A program made the translations under genes and the position numbers. From the NCBI GenBank assembly GCA_900552125.1, contig URYK01000031.1:1-35210 (forward strand): a stretch of DNA of 35,210 bases, written 5' to 3'. Below the pieces are notes generated by a model. The model saw nothing but the letters and a program-made list of their open reading frames with translations, did not search any database and was not told the origin of the DNA. Positions 17,276 to 24,579 of this stretch are shown piece after piece. This DNA comes from an uncultured Solobacterium sp. (GTDB lineage Bacteria > Bacillota_I > Bacilli_A > Erysipelotrichales > Erysipelotrichaceae). Within the stretch, counting starts at the first letter, position 1. The number at the start of each line of letters is the position of its first letter.

Positions 17276-17355
17276 GGTTATATTCTAGCAAAAATCTATA
17301 TGACCTAACAAAACAAGGGTTTATCCCGGATTCGGCTCCTTATAGGAGCCTTTTC
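17276..17355 (+). ncRNA. tracrRNA
   Basis: The trans-activating RNA pairs with the CRISPR repeat and docks crRNA in Cas9. From the predicted start, the anti-repeat (about 17277-17315) contains ATTCTAGCAAAAATC, exactly complementary to the 3' half of the repeat. An ATATG segment follows, then a small bulge (ACC opposite one C), then TAACAAAAC, exactly complementary to the repeat's first nine bases. Next come a nexus-like hairpin AAGGG-TTTA-TCCC and the terminator hairpin GGCTCC-TTATA-GGAGCC with TTTTCTT. There is one hairpin after the nexus, which also serves as terminator. It is encoded on the same strand as cas9 and the array. Confidence 0.93.
17331..17355 (+). terminator. Terminator hairpin of the tracrRNA
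   Basis: The perfect GGCTCC/GGAGCC stem followed by TTTTCTT ends the tracrRNA and separates cas9 from cas1. cas1-cas2-csn2 are therefore expressed by readthrough or from an unseen promoter. Confidence 0.8.
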
Positions 17356-17375
17356 TTATGTTAGGAGAACTCAGT

Positions 17376-18272
17376 ATGAGTCATAGAGTATTATATGTAG
17401 AAAAAAGTGATAATTTGAAATTGTATTTAGATAATCTAAAGGTTTTAATCGATAAAGATGAAATCTTAATTCCAATTTCAGATATCATGATATTAGTGAT
17501 TGATAATTATAAATCAACGTTAAGTGTTCCTTTAATTAATAAACTAACAGCAAATAATGTATGTACAATATTATGTGGAATTGATCATCTGCCACAAAGT
17601 TATATCATGGCAATGAATGGACATTTTGCACAAAGTGGAAATTTACAAAAACAAATTTGTTGGGAAAATGAAAATAAAAAATTAGTTCATCAATTAATCG
17701 TAAAAGCAAAAATCAGAAATCAGATAGAAATTTTAAAAACAAAGGGTACAGACTTTAATGTTATAGAAAAATTATATTTGTTTCATGATGAAGTGACATT
17801 AGGAGATAAAACGAATCGTGAGGGATTAGTAGCAAAAATGTATTTTAGAGAACTATTTGGATATGATTTTATAAGAATGGAGGAAGATGTAATTAATGCA
17901 GGTTTAAATTATGGATATGCAATTTTCCGTTCTTTAATTTCGTCTATCATTGTAGCAAAGGGATATATTCCTAATTTAGGTATTTTTCATAAAGGAAAAC
18001 AAAATATGTTTAATTTAAGTGATGATGTTATTGAAGTTTTTCGTCCAATTGTTGATTCTTATGTTTATGAGAATATGAGAGAAGATATTTTATTTAAACA
18101 AAGTCATAGAGAAGAATTGATTCAATTAACTGTGAAAAAAATTGAGATTGATGGTAAATTACAAACAGTTGCGAATGCAATATATATTTATCTTGAAGGA
18201 ATTATCAAAGTTTTAGAAACAGGAAATTCTAAATATTTCGTATATCCTTTGCCTTATTGTCATGATTTATAA
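17376..18272 (+). CDS. cas1: CRISPR integrase Cas1 (type II)
   Basis: Cas1 with Cas2 inserts new spacers at the leader end of the array. The protein is 298 residues. It opens with MSHRVLYVEKSDNLKLYLDN, typical of type II Cas1. The metal-binding residues fall at Glu149 (NREGLVAKMYF), His205 (GIFHKGKQNMFN) and Glu220 (DDVIEVFRP), the same numbers as in the S. pyogenes enzyme. The start chosen is the ATG at 17376, eight bases after AGGAG. An in-frame ATG at 17358 sits in the tracrRNA terminator tail and has no ribosome site. It overlaps cas2 by 11 bases. Confidence 0.96.
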   Translation: MSHRVLYVEKSDNLKLYLDNLKVLIDKDEILIPISDIMILVIDNYKSTLSVPLINKLTANNVCTILCGIDHLPQSYIMAMNGHFAQSGNLQKQICWENENKKLVHQLIVKAKIRNQIEILKTKGTDFNVIEKLYLFHDEVTLGDKTNREGLVAKMYFRELFGYDFIRMEEDVINAGLNYGYAIFRSLISSIIVAKGYIPNLGIFHKGKQNMFNLSDDVIEVFRPIVDSYVYENMREDILFKQSHREELIQLTVKKIEIDGKLQTVANAIYIYLEGIIKVLETGNSKYFVYPLPYCHDL

Positions 18273-18585
18273 TTTTGTGCGCTTATTGTTATTTTTTGAT
18301 TTACCTATGACGACTAAAGCAGAAATAAAAACTTATACTAAATTTAGAAAATATCTAATAAAAAATGGATATTTAATGATGCAGTTTTCTGTTTATTCTA
18401 AAATATTTCCAAATCGTGAAGCTGCTGTTTGTCATATTAACTTATTACGAAAAAATGTACCTAAAGCTGGACAAATTCGCATTATGTTAGTAACTGAAAA
18501 ACAATATGCTAAGATAGAAGTTATTGTGGGTGGTAAATCAAAACAAGAAGAAGTCGTTACAAGGGATTCATTTATTAAATTATGA
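18262..18585 (+). CDS. cas2: CRISPR-associated protein Cas2
   Basis: Small ferredoxin-fold dimer that bridges two Cas1 dimers in the spacer integrase. At 107 residues it has the hallmark N-terminal strand VRLLLFFDLPMTT with Asp13, then FRKYLIKNGYLMMQFSVYSKIF and a C-terminal strand with IEVIVGG, as in type II Cas2. It begins inside the end of cas1, and its TGA overlaps the ATG of the next gene by four bases, so the adaptation genes look translationally coupled. Confidence 0.95.
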   Translation: MIYNFVRLLLFFDLPMTTKAEIKTYTKFRKYLIKNGYLMMQFSVYSKIFPNREAAVCHINLLRKNVPKAGQIRIMLVTEKQYAKIEVIVGGKSKQEEVVTRDSFIKL

Positions 18586-19451
18586 AAAAATTAACTATTG
18601 CAAAAGGGAATGACATTTACGAAATATTAGTTCAAGATATTAAATATATATGTGGAGAAAACGATGAGACGAAATTTGATATAATTAGAAGTTTATCAAT
18701 GTATTTTAATGACATAAAATCTAGTGAATATGCTGAAGAAAAGAATAATATAGCTATCATCTATTTGGATGAACAAAAAGTTCATATAAAAAATAGTATG
18801 TATTTTTATGTTCATAAATATTATTCACTTGCACAAGAGTATAAATTACCTTCAAAATCTTTATTACAAAAATATTTTGAAACATTATTAGGAGCGGAAG
18901 AGTTTAGTGATACCATACAAACGCTTAATTATTTATTTGAATCATTAAGTCAAGAATTAAATGAATATTCAGCTATAGATAGTCAATTTACATGTATGGT
19001 TCCTAAACAATTGTTGAAAATACTAACTCCTGCTTATATGGAAGATTTTATGACAAAAAATGAATTTGATTTTACATCAGAAGAAATAATTCTTCTACAA
19101 TTAGAACTAATAAAATATATTGTAGAACATCAACAAATTGAAGTATGTATTATATGTGTTGAGATATCTAGATTAACTCAATCAATATATAAATTGTTGA
19201 AGCAAATCAAGAATGCAATCATACTTGTGGTTTTAGATAAAAATCCCTTTATTGATAGAGATATCGAAAAATATTATTTATGTGAACAAGACAGTTTAGA
19301 TTTAGGATCTGATGAAGATTTGTATACGAAAATATGTGATAATGACTATAAATTATTGACATTAGAGGAAGGAAAGATAATTATGGAAAATTACTTATTT
19401 AATAACGAACACAAAGACGATAGATTTATACAAAAAATACTAATGAAATAG
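18582..19451 (+). CDS. csn2: Csn2-like adaptation protein, large variant
   Basis: Csn2 is the fourth gene of type II-A loci: a ring-shaped protein that binds DNA ends and is needed for spacer capture. The gene here has exactly that position (cas9-cas1-cas2-X-array) and overlaps cas2 by the ATGA quartet. The 289-residue product is longer than classical Csn2 (about 220) and closer to the long forms found with compact Cas9 enzymes. Near the N-terminus, YICGENDETKFDIIRSLSMY aligns by eye with the degenerate P-loop of Csn2 (family-like ...GxNxxGKTxLLRSL); the usual Lys-Thr pair is not intact. A later segment with hydrophobic strands (VCIICVEISRLTQSIYKLL, AIILVVLDKNPF) fits the Walker-B-like core. 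Assignment rests mostly on context. Confidence 0.78.
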   Translation: MKKLTIAKGNDIYEILVQDIKYICGENDETKFDIIRSLSMYFNDIKSSEYAEEKNNIAIIYLDEQKVHIKNSMYFYVHKYYSLAQEYKLPSKSLLQKYFETLLGAEEFSDTIQTLNYLFESLSQELNEYSAIDSQFTCMVPKQLLKILTPAYMEDFMTKNEFDFTSEEIILLQLELIKYIVEHQQIEVCIICVEISRLTQSIYKLLKQIKNAIILVVLDKNPFIDRDIEKYYLCEQDSLDLGSDEDLYTKICDNDYKLLTLEEGKIIMENYLFNNEHKDDRFIQKILMK

Positions 19452-19463
19452 ATTAATTAATAC

Positions 19464-19501
19464 TTTATCAAAAAGAATTCTTGTGGTATCATCTTTTTGA
19501 G
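19464..19501 (+). promoter_or_regulatory. CRISPR leader with extended -10 promoter and leader-anchoring motif
   Basis: Only 50 bases separate csn2 from repeat 1. They contain TGG-TATCAT (extended -10; box 19487-19492) with a weak TTTATC 17 bases upstream, placing transcription start almost at the repeat. The leader ends in TTTTTGAG directly against repeat 1, one base different from the ATTTGAG leader-anchoring sequence used by Cas1-Cas2 in several type II-A systems. Confidence 0.6.
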
Positions 19502-20200
19502 GTTTTGTTACCATATGGATTTTTGCTAGAATAAAACTATTAGGGGCAATCTCAAATACTGTAGTAAGTTTTGTTACCATATGGATTTTTGCTAGAATAA
19601 AACCAAATATCGGTATCATCATGGGCAAGGTCAGTTTTGTTACCATATGGATTTTTGCTAGAATAAAACTAATGTAATTGCCTGATTGGTACGGTAGGCG
19701 TTTTGTTACCATATGGATTTTTGCTAGAATAAAACTTAGGCTGCCATCCGAATTGTGATTACAAGTGTTTTGTTACCATATGGATTTTTGCTAGAATAAA
19801 ACCTTCATTATTGTATGAAGATTCTGCAAAAGGTTTTGTTACCATATGGATTTTTGCTAGAATAAAACATAATGCGAGCATTTTGTGTTGTTAGTTTTGT
19901 TTTGTTACCATATGGATTTTTGCTAGAATAAAACTGTAAAGGTTACCAAGAAGATGCCTAACGAAGTTTTGTTACCATATGGATTTTTGCTAGAATAAAA
20001 CGTATCGTTAGTACTTTCTCAAGATAGGTTCGTTTTGTTACCATATGGATTTTTGCTAGAATAAAACACAGAGGCTTTCATAACACCTTATTATGATAGT
20101 TTTGTTACCATATGGATTTTTGCTAGAATAAAACGGGCAAAATATAAACGTTCTAACGGTGGTAGTTTTGTTACCATATGGATTTTTGCTAGAATAAAAT
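19502..20200 (+). CRISPR. CRISPR array, 11 repeats and 10 spacers
   Basis: Eleven 36-base repeats start at 19502, 19568, 19634, 19700, 19767, 19833, 19899, 19966, 20032, 20099 and 20165. Spacers are 30 bases, with 31 for spacers 4, 7 and 9. Each repeat begins GTTTTGTTACCATATGG and ends TTTTTGCTAGAATAAAAC. The first ten appear identical; the last ends in T instead of C, marking the leader-distal end. Polarity is therefore 19502 to 20200, the same direction as the cas genes. The repeat is complementary to the tracrRNA at 17277-17315. All spacers differ; their targets cannot be told without a search. Confidence 0.98.
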
Positions 20201-20232
20201 TTTTGGTTAACATTGGTTATACTAGAAACTAA

Positions 20233-20487
20233 AACATTTTTGATTGTTTTGCACTAGGAGTAACTGTACCACCTTTTCATAATAGATGTAGAACGGCTAC
20301 TAAATATAATTATGATGTACATTGTACTAATAGTAAGTGGTACAAGGCTTTTGTTAAAAAAGTAACGATAGTTTCACTGAACATCAGTGATAATGCTAAA
20401 GTAAGTGATAAAAGAGAGCTATCGAATGATGAAAACACGAAAGCAGCAGGTATAAAAATCAATAAAGTATTAAGAAATGATTGTTAG
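20233..20487 (+). pseudogene. Fragment of a phage minor head (SPP1 gp7/MuF-like) protein
   Basis: An open stretch of 84 codons with no start codon reads ALGVTVPPFHNRCRTATKYN and ends at TAG 20485-20487. The piece VPPFHNRCRT matches the metal-site-like end (PPxHxxCRC/T) of minor head proteins of the SPP1 gp7/Mu F family. The following WYKAFVKK resembles the tail of the same family in Firmicutes phages. Upstream of codon 1 there is a stop and then the CRISPR array, so most of the gene is lost. Assignment is by motif only. Confidence 0.6.
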
Positions 20488-20568
20488 TTTGACAGATACT
20501 TCCTATCTGTGGTTGTATTGTAAAAGTATAAACTTATAAAACATTAGATAAGAAATAGGTGATTGATA

Positions 20569-20745
20569 ATGTCAAGAGTTCTTGAAAAGATTAGAACAGA
20601 TAAAGAAATACAGGATTTAAAGAAGAAACTGAGAGAAAAAGGCGAATATGTACCTTCGTTTTCGAGGGATGAACATGGTACAATCGAAAATTATAGAAAA
20701 GATTTAAAAAATCGAGTTGCAGAAGTATCTATACATGGATATTAA
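20569..20745 (+). CDS. Hypothetical 58-residue protein
   Basis: A small, charged, probably helical protein (MSRVLEKIRTDKEIQDLKKK ... VAEVSIHGY) with no transmembrane segment. The ATG at 20569 is six bases after AGGTGA; a TTG at 20563 is a less likely start. About 80 bases downstream of the phage head fragment and on the same strand, it may be a leftover phage gene. I do not recognise a family. Codon use looks normal and the frame is intact. Confidence 0.5.
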   Translation: MSRVLEKIRTDKEIQDLKKKLREKGEYVPSFSRDEHGTIENYRKDLKNRVAEVSIHGY

Positions 20746-21295
20746 GATAACACTAGACAGTAAGCAATTACATCAATTGTACTATCTAAAATTGGACCTA
20801 TGCAGTATGTAATATGGTCATATCAATTATTAGATTGTATTTAAACATATAGAAATGATAAAACAGTGATGTGGTTCTCTCATAAGGGGATTATTTTTAT
20901 TATTAGCGGTATTGATGATGAATAAATGCTATTAAATATCTAAAGGTATTATTAACAGTGCAAAGAGTGAATGAAAACACTGATACAAATACAAACAGTG
21001 CGGTTAGTTAGGCACAAGCTAATGCTTTGGACGTGAACACAATGCGAATGAAATACAGTAAATAGAAACGATGGTAGAGAATCAAGTAAGGGGAAACAAT
21101 TGATATTAATATATTGTTTATATGAATTCAGTTTATGTCTTGAGAAGTACAATTTCTTTCATTTAGGTAAATGACACTGTTTCTGGTGATATGATTTTTG
21201 TTGGAGTTATTGTTACTTATGAATGATATAATTGGTTTTATTATGATATAATGAAATAATTTACATTAATATTTCTGTAATTTATTTTCATAAAT
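20746..21295. other. Gene-free, decayed-looking region
   Basis: About 550 bases with no convincing gene. Short open stretches interrupted by stops occur on the plus strand, for example one at about 20957-21070 reading RVNENTDTNTNSAVS, a stop, then AQANALDVNTMRMKYSK. They look like eroded coding DNA, perhaps continuing the phage remnant. No RNA gene or clear repeat is seen. Confidence 0.45.
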
Positions 21296-21297
21296 TA

Positions 21298-21326
21298 TTG
21301 ACAATGAAAATAAAGAGGTGTATTCT
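21298..21326 (+). promoter_or_regulatory. Promoter of the trpXYZ operon
   Basis: A perfect TTGACA (21298-21303), a 17-base spacer and TATTCT (21321-21326), directly before the T-box leader. RNA start is expected near 21333. Confidence 0.7.
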
Positions 21327-21332
21327 TAAATA

Positions 21333-21615
21333 AACCAAAGACAGAGAGATCAAGCAGAAAGATGCGCTTATAGAGAGTTACGGATGGTGGAATCGTAATA
21401 GAGATGCAGTTTTGTAAATGGACTCTGGAGGGCAAGGGGAACCGTTAATTACGTAGTATCCAAGACGTCTGCCTACGTTACAGGGCTAGAAATGTGTTGG
21501 CATTTTGAAGAGAGGATAGTTTTATAATAGAGGACTATCAAATCAGGTGGTACCGCAGGTGTATATATTCGCATCTGTCCTGAAGTCAATTGACTTTTGG
21601 ACGGGTGCTTTTTTT
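21333..21615 (+). promoter_or_regulatory. Tryptophan T-box riboswitch
   Basis: A T-box leader senses uncharged tRNA and prevents termination when it is bound. Stem I contains the conserved AGAGAG and GGATGGTGGAA kink-turn region. The specifier segment reads AAATGGACTCTGGAGG, with TGG (tryptophan) at 21419-21421. The T-box bulge GGTGGTACCGC (about 21547-21557) is followed by a terminator (GCATCTGTCC / GGACGGGTGC plus seven Ts). The competing antiterminator must form from the T-box segment. The specifier agrees with a tryptophan importer downstream. Confidence 0.92.
21571..21615 (+). terminator. T-box terminator hairpin
   Basis: A ten-pair stem GCATCTGTCC/GGACGGGTGC (with G-T wobbles) encloses an AAGTCAATTGACTT palindrome and is followed by TTTTTTT. 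It is the OFF state of the riboswitch. Confidence 0.88.
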
Positions 21616-21713
21616 ATATTAGGAGGTGGTCATTGTGTTGTTAAGCACAGCAGATTGGCAGATGCATATAAGTAAAAGAAACATAAAATATGAAAGAAAG
21701 GATGGAAAAATAT

Positions 21714-22706
21714 ATGTTGAAAAAAGGAATGAAGATGATATTGGCATGCATCTTAGGATGTAGCGTATTAACTGCTTGTAGTGAAACTGAGGAAAATTTA
21801 CCAATTGTATCAATTGGACAGATTGTGGAACATACATCGTTAAATACGATAAGAAATAGTTTTTTAGAAGAAATGGAAGCTCTTGGCTATAAAGATGGGG
21901 AAAATATTACGATTGATTATAAGAATGCAGGAGGTTCACAGAGTACATTAAATTCAATAATGACAACATTCGCAGGTAATAAAAGTGATGTAATTGTTGC
22001 GATTGCGACTCCTACAGCGATGGCGGCTGCAAAATATAGTAATGATATCCCGATTATTTTCTCTGCTGTAAGTGATCCAATCGAGGCAGGATTGATGGAT
22101 GATTTAACAAAGCCAAATCATAATATTACAGGAACAAGTGATGAAATTCAGGTAGATCAGATATTAGACCTTGCTTTAACTCTTGATCCTGATTTAAAGA
22201 CGTTAGGATTTATCTACAATAGCTCTGAGGCAAATTCAATTAGTAACTTGAAGAAAGCTAAAGCTTTTTGTGAGGAACATAATATTGAATTAATTGAAGC
22301 TAGTGGTGCTAATATAACGGATATACAGAGTGCAGTTAGTGTATTAGTTCCTAAGTGTGATGCGATATTTGCACCAAATGATAATACAGTAGCAAGTTCT
22401 ATGAGTGTTCTTGTGGAAACAGCTAATCAACATAAAGTACCTGTTTATACAGGTGCTGATTCTATGGTTCAAGATGGAGGATTTGCGACAATTGGTATCG
22501 ATTATGAAACTTTAGGAAAAGAAACCGCAAGAATGACAGATCAGGTTTTAAAAGGTGAAAAGGTAGAAAATATACCAGTAAAAGTATTTAAAGATAATTT
22601 GAATATATATGTGAATAAGGATACTATGGAGACTTTAGGTATTACTATTCCTGATGAAATTATGAATCAGGATAACTTTATTTTAATAGAAGGATCGGAG
22701 GAATAA
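21714..22706 (+). CDS. trpX: Tryptophan ABC transporter substrate-binding lipoprotein
   Basis: The extracytoplasmic binding component of an importer. The 330-residue protein has a lipoprotein signal (ILACILGCSVLTACSE; lipidated Cys in LTAC) and the two-lobed fold of the ABC_sub_bind family (IVSIGQIVEHTSLNTIRNSF, IATPTAMAAAKYSNDIPIIF, LGFIYNSSEANS, FAPNDNTVASSM). TrpX members of this family sit behind tryptophan T-boxes in Firmicutes, as here. Start at 21714 chosen because AAGGATGG lies about ten bases upstream; in-frame ATGs at 21690 and 21702 have no properly spaced site. The permease gene starts three bases after its end. Confidence 0.9.
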   Translation: MLKKGMKMILACILGCSVLTACSETEENLPIVSIGQIVEHTSLNTIRNSFLEEMEALGYKDGENITIDYKNAGGSQSTLNSIMTTFAGNKSDVIVAIATPTAMAAAKYSNDIPIIFSAVSDPIEAGLMDDLTKPNHNITGTSDEIQVDQILDLALTLDPDLKTLGFIYNSSEANSISNLKKAKAFCEEHNIELIEASGANITDIQSAVSVLVPKCDAIFAPNDNTVASSMSVLVETANQHKVPVYTGADSMVQDGGFATIGIDYETLGKETARMTDQVLKGEKVENIPVKVFKDNLNIYVNKDTMETLGITIPDEIMNQDNFILIEGSEE

Positions 22707-22708
22707 AT

Positions 22709-23578
22709 ATGGCATTATCAACGATACAGGAAACTCTTGTTTTAGGGTTAATATTATCTATCATGTCATTTGGGGTATTTATTTCTTTCCGTATCTTAAA
22801 TATTCCGGACTTAACAGTTGATGGCAGTTTTACAACAGGTTGTGCTGTATCTGCTATATGTACAGTTCAAGGTCATCCTTTACTAGGAATACTATTAGCA
22901 TGTATAGCAGGTGCTTGCGCAGGTTTAGTAACAGGCTTTCTTCAGACAAAGGGGAAGGTTCAGCCTTTAATGGCAGGAATATTGACAATGACAGCGCTAT
23001 ATTCAATTAATTTAAAGATTTTAGGTGATATGCCAAATATATCTTTATTTGGAAAGGCTACGTTATTTTCTATTGTTAATCCATCACAAAATACTGTTTA
23101 CAATATAAGTTTAGCTTTGGGAATCGTTATTCTATTAATGTTCTTGTTGTATTTGTTTCTTAAAACGCAGTTAGGTATGAGTATTCGAGCAACTGGCGAT
23201 AATGAAGATATGGTGCGTGCCAGCAGTATACATGCAGATCGAATGAAAAGAATTGGAATGGCAATATCCAATGGATTAGTAGCTATGGGTGGAGCTATTT
23301 ATGCGCAAAATCAGGGCTTTGTAGATGTTAGTGGGGGGATAGGGATGATGGTTGTAGGCTTGGCAGGAATTATTGTAGGAGAAGCATTTATTCGCAATAA
23401 GGCTATGTTAGGACGTTTTATCGCGGTTGTATTTGGAGCTATATTATATCGCTTTATGTTAACTATCGCCTTACAGTTAGGAATTGAAGCATCGAATTTG
23501 AATTTATTCTCTGCCTGTTTAGTAGCCATTGCGATATCTTTACCTAATTTGAAAAAGAGGAGGAGTAAGCATGCTTGA
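22709..23578 (+). CDS. trpY: Tryptophan ABC transporter permease
   Basis: The membrane channel of the importer, 289 residues with eight or so hydrophobic helices, in the branched-chain-type (BPD_transp_2) permease family. Typical segments are FRILNIPDLTVDGSFTTG near the N-terminus, LQTKGKVQPLMAGILTMTAL and the cytoplasmic coupling region LGMSIRATGDNEDMVRASS. GGAGGAATAA lies before the start. It overlaps the ATPase gene by eight bases. Confidence 0.92.
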   Translation: MALSTIQETLVLGLILSIMSFGVFISFRILNIPDLTVDGSFTTGCAVSAICTVQGHPLLGILLACIAGACAGLVTGFLQTKGKVQPLMAGILTMTALYSINLKILGDMPNISLFGKATLFSIVNPSQNTVYNISLALGIVILLMFLLYLFLKTQLGMSIRATGDNEDMVRASSIHADRMKRIGMAISNGLVAMGGAIYAQNQGFVDVSGGIGMMVVGLAGIIVGEAFIRNKAMLGRFIAVVFGAILYRFMLTIALQLGIEASNLNLFSACLVAIAISLPNLKKRRSKHA

Positions 23579-24326
23579 AGTTCGTGATGTCAGTTTGACT
23601 TTTCATGCAAATACACCAAATGAAAAGAAAGTTTTGGATTGTTTATCATTAACAGTGGAAAAAGGTGATTTCATTAGTATACTAGGGACAAATGGTGCAG
23701 GAAAGAGTACTTTATTGAATGTGATTAGCGGCAGTATATCAAGTGATACAGGAACAATCTTATTAGATGGTAAAGATATAACTTCACTTCCGGAATACAA
23801 ACGAGCAAAAGAAATTGGTCATGTATTTCAGGATCCGCTAAAAGGAACAGCTCCACATATGACAATAGAAGAAAATTTAGGTCTAGCATATAGTAGGGGA
23901 AAGCGTTCTGCTTTCAGTCGTGCTATTAAAAAAGAAGATCGAAGCAATTTTATAGAAAAGCTAAAACAGCTTGGATTGGGACTTGAGGATCGATTACAGA
24001 CTCCTACAGGGTTATTAAGTGGAGGACAGCGACAGGCTTTAACCTTATTGATGGCAATTATTGAGACACCAAAACTTTTATTGTTAGATGAACATACTGC
24101 TGCATTAGATCCTAAAATTGCGAAGAAAATCATGGAAATTACAGATAATATTATCAAAGAACACCACATTACTACATTAATGATAACGCATAATTTAAAA
24201 CAGGCATTGGAATATGGAAATAAGACTGTTTTGATGCAAAATGGTAAGATTTCTAGAATTCTTAAAGATGATGAAAGAAAGAAAATTAAAACTGAAGATA
24301 TTTTAAAAATGTATGAAGAATATTAA
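23571..24326 (+). CDS. trpZ: Tryptophan ABC transporter ATP-binding protein
   Basis: The cytoplasmic ATPase powering the importer, 251 residues. Walker A GTNGAGKST, signature LSGGQRQAL, Walker B LLLLDEHTAALD and the switch histidine in MITHNL are all intact. AGGAGGAG precedes the start, which lies inside the end of trpY. Together with the T-box this gives a complete tryptophan-starvation-induced uptake operon. Confidence 0.93.
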   Translation: MLEVRDVSLTFHANTPNEKKVLDCLSLTVEKGDFISILGTNGAGKSTLLNVISGSISSDTGTILLDGKDITSLPEYKRAKEIGHVFQDPLKGTAPHMTIEENLGLAYSRGKRSAFSRAIKKEDRSNFIEKLKQLGLGLEDRLQTPTGLLSGGQRQALTLLMAIIETPKLLLLDEHTAALDPKIAKKIMEITDNIIKEHHITTLMITHNLKQALEYGNKTVLMQNGKISRILKDDERKKIKTEDILKMYEEY

Positions 24327-24363
24327 AGAATTGGCATACTATATAATTTATAGAATATACTGA

Positions 24364-24445
24364 ACATATGAAAAAGATGAGATTACTTCGTGAAAATATA
24401 CAAAAATTTAACGAAGTTGTATCTTGACATTTTCATATGTTTTTG
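24364..24445 (+). terminator. Nested inverted repeats after trpZ, probable terminator
   Basis: ACATATGAAAA (24364-24374) is an exact inverted repeat of TTTTCATATGT (24430-24440), followed by a T run. Inside, ACTTCGT (24385-24391) pairs with ACGAAGT (24411-24417). The T run suggests termination; the size is unusual for a simple terminator. Confidence 0.5.
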
Positions 24446-24513
24446 CATTTTTACGAAAATCGACAATTTATGCTGAAAACGCATACAAAAAGTAATTTTT
24501 TCTAGTAGAAGTA

Positions 24514-24543
24514 CTGGCATTTTATGTAAAAATTCATTATACT
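24514..24543 (+). promoter_or_regulatory. Probable promoter of the glg operon
   Basis: CTGGCA (24514-24519), an 18-base spacer and TATACT (24538-24543) lie about 40 bases before glgC. Confidence 0.45.
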
Positions 24544-24579
24544 AAATATGTACAAAATAATTCCTAAGGGGGGATTTAC

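Noticed and set aside
19440..19712. A minus-strand open frame of 90 codons containing the repeated FILAKIHMVTK
   Set aside because: The repeated peptide is the reverse translation of the CRISPR repeats; it is not a gene.
13959..20200. Type II-C classification because of the small Cas9 and repeat-borne promoter look-alikes
   Set aside because: A fourth, Csn2-like gene overlapping cas2, the leader-proximal GAG anchor and the leader at the cas side fit type II-A better.
23828..24169. Minus-strand open frame of 113 codons inside the ATPase gene
   Set aside because: A shadow of trpZ, with no start signal.
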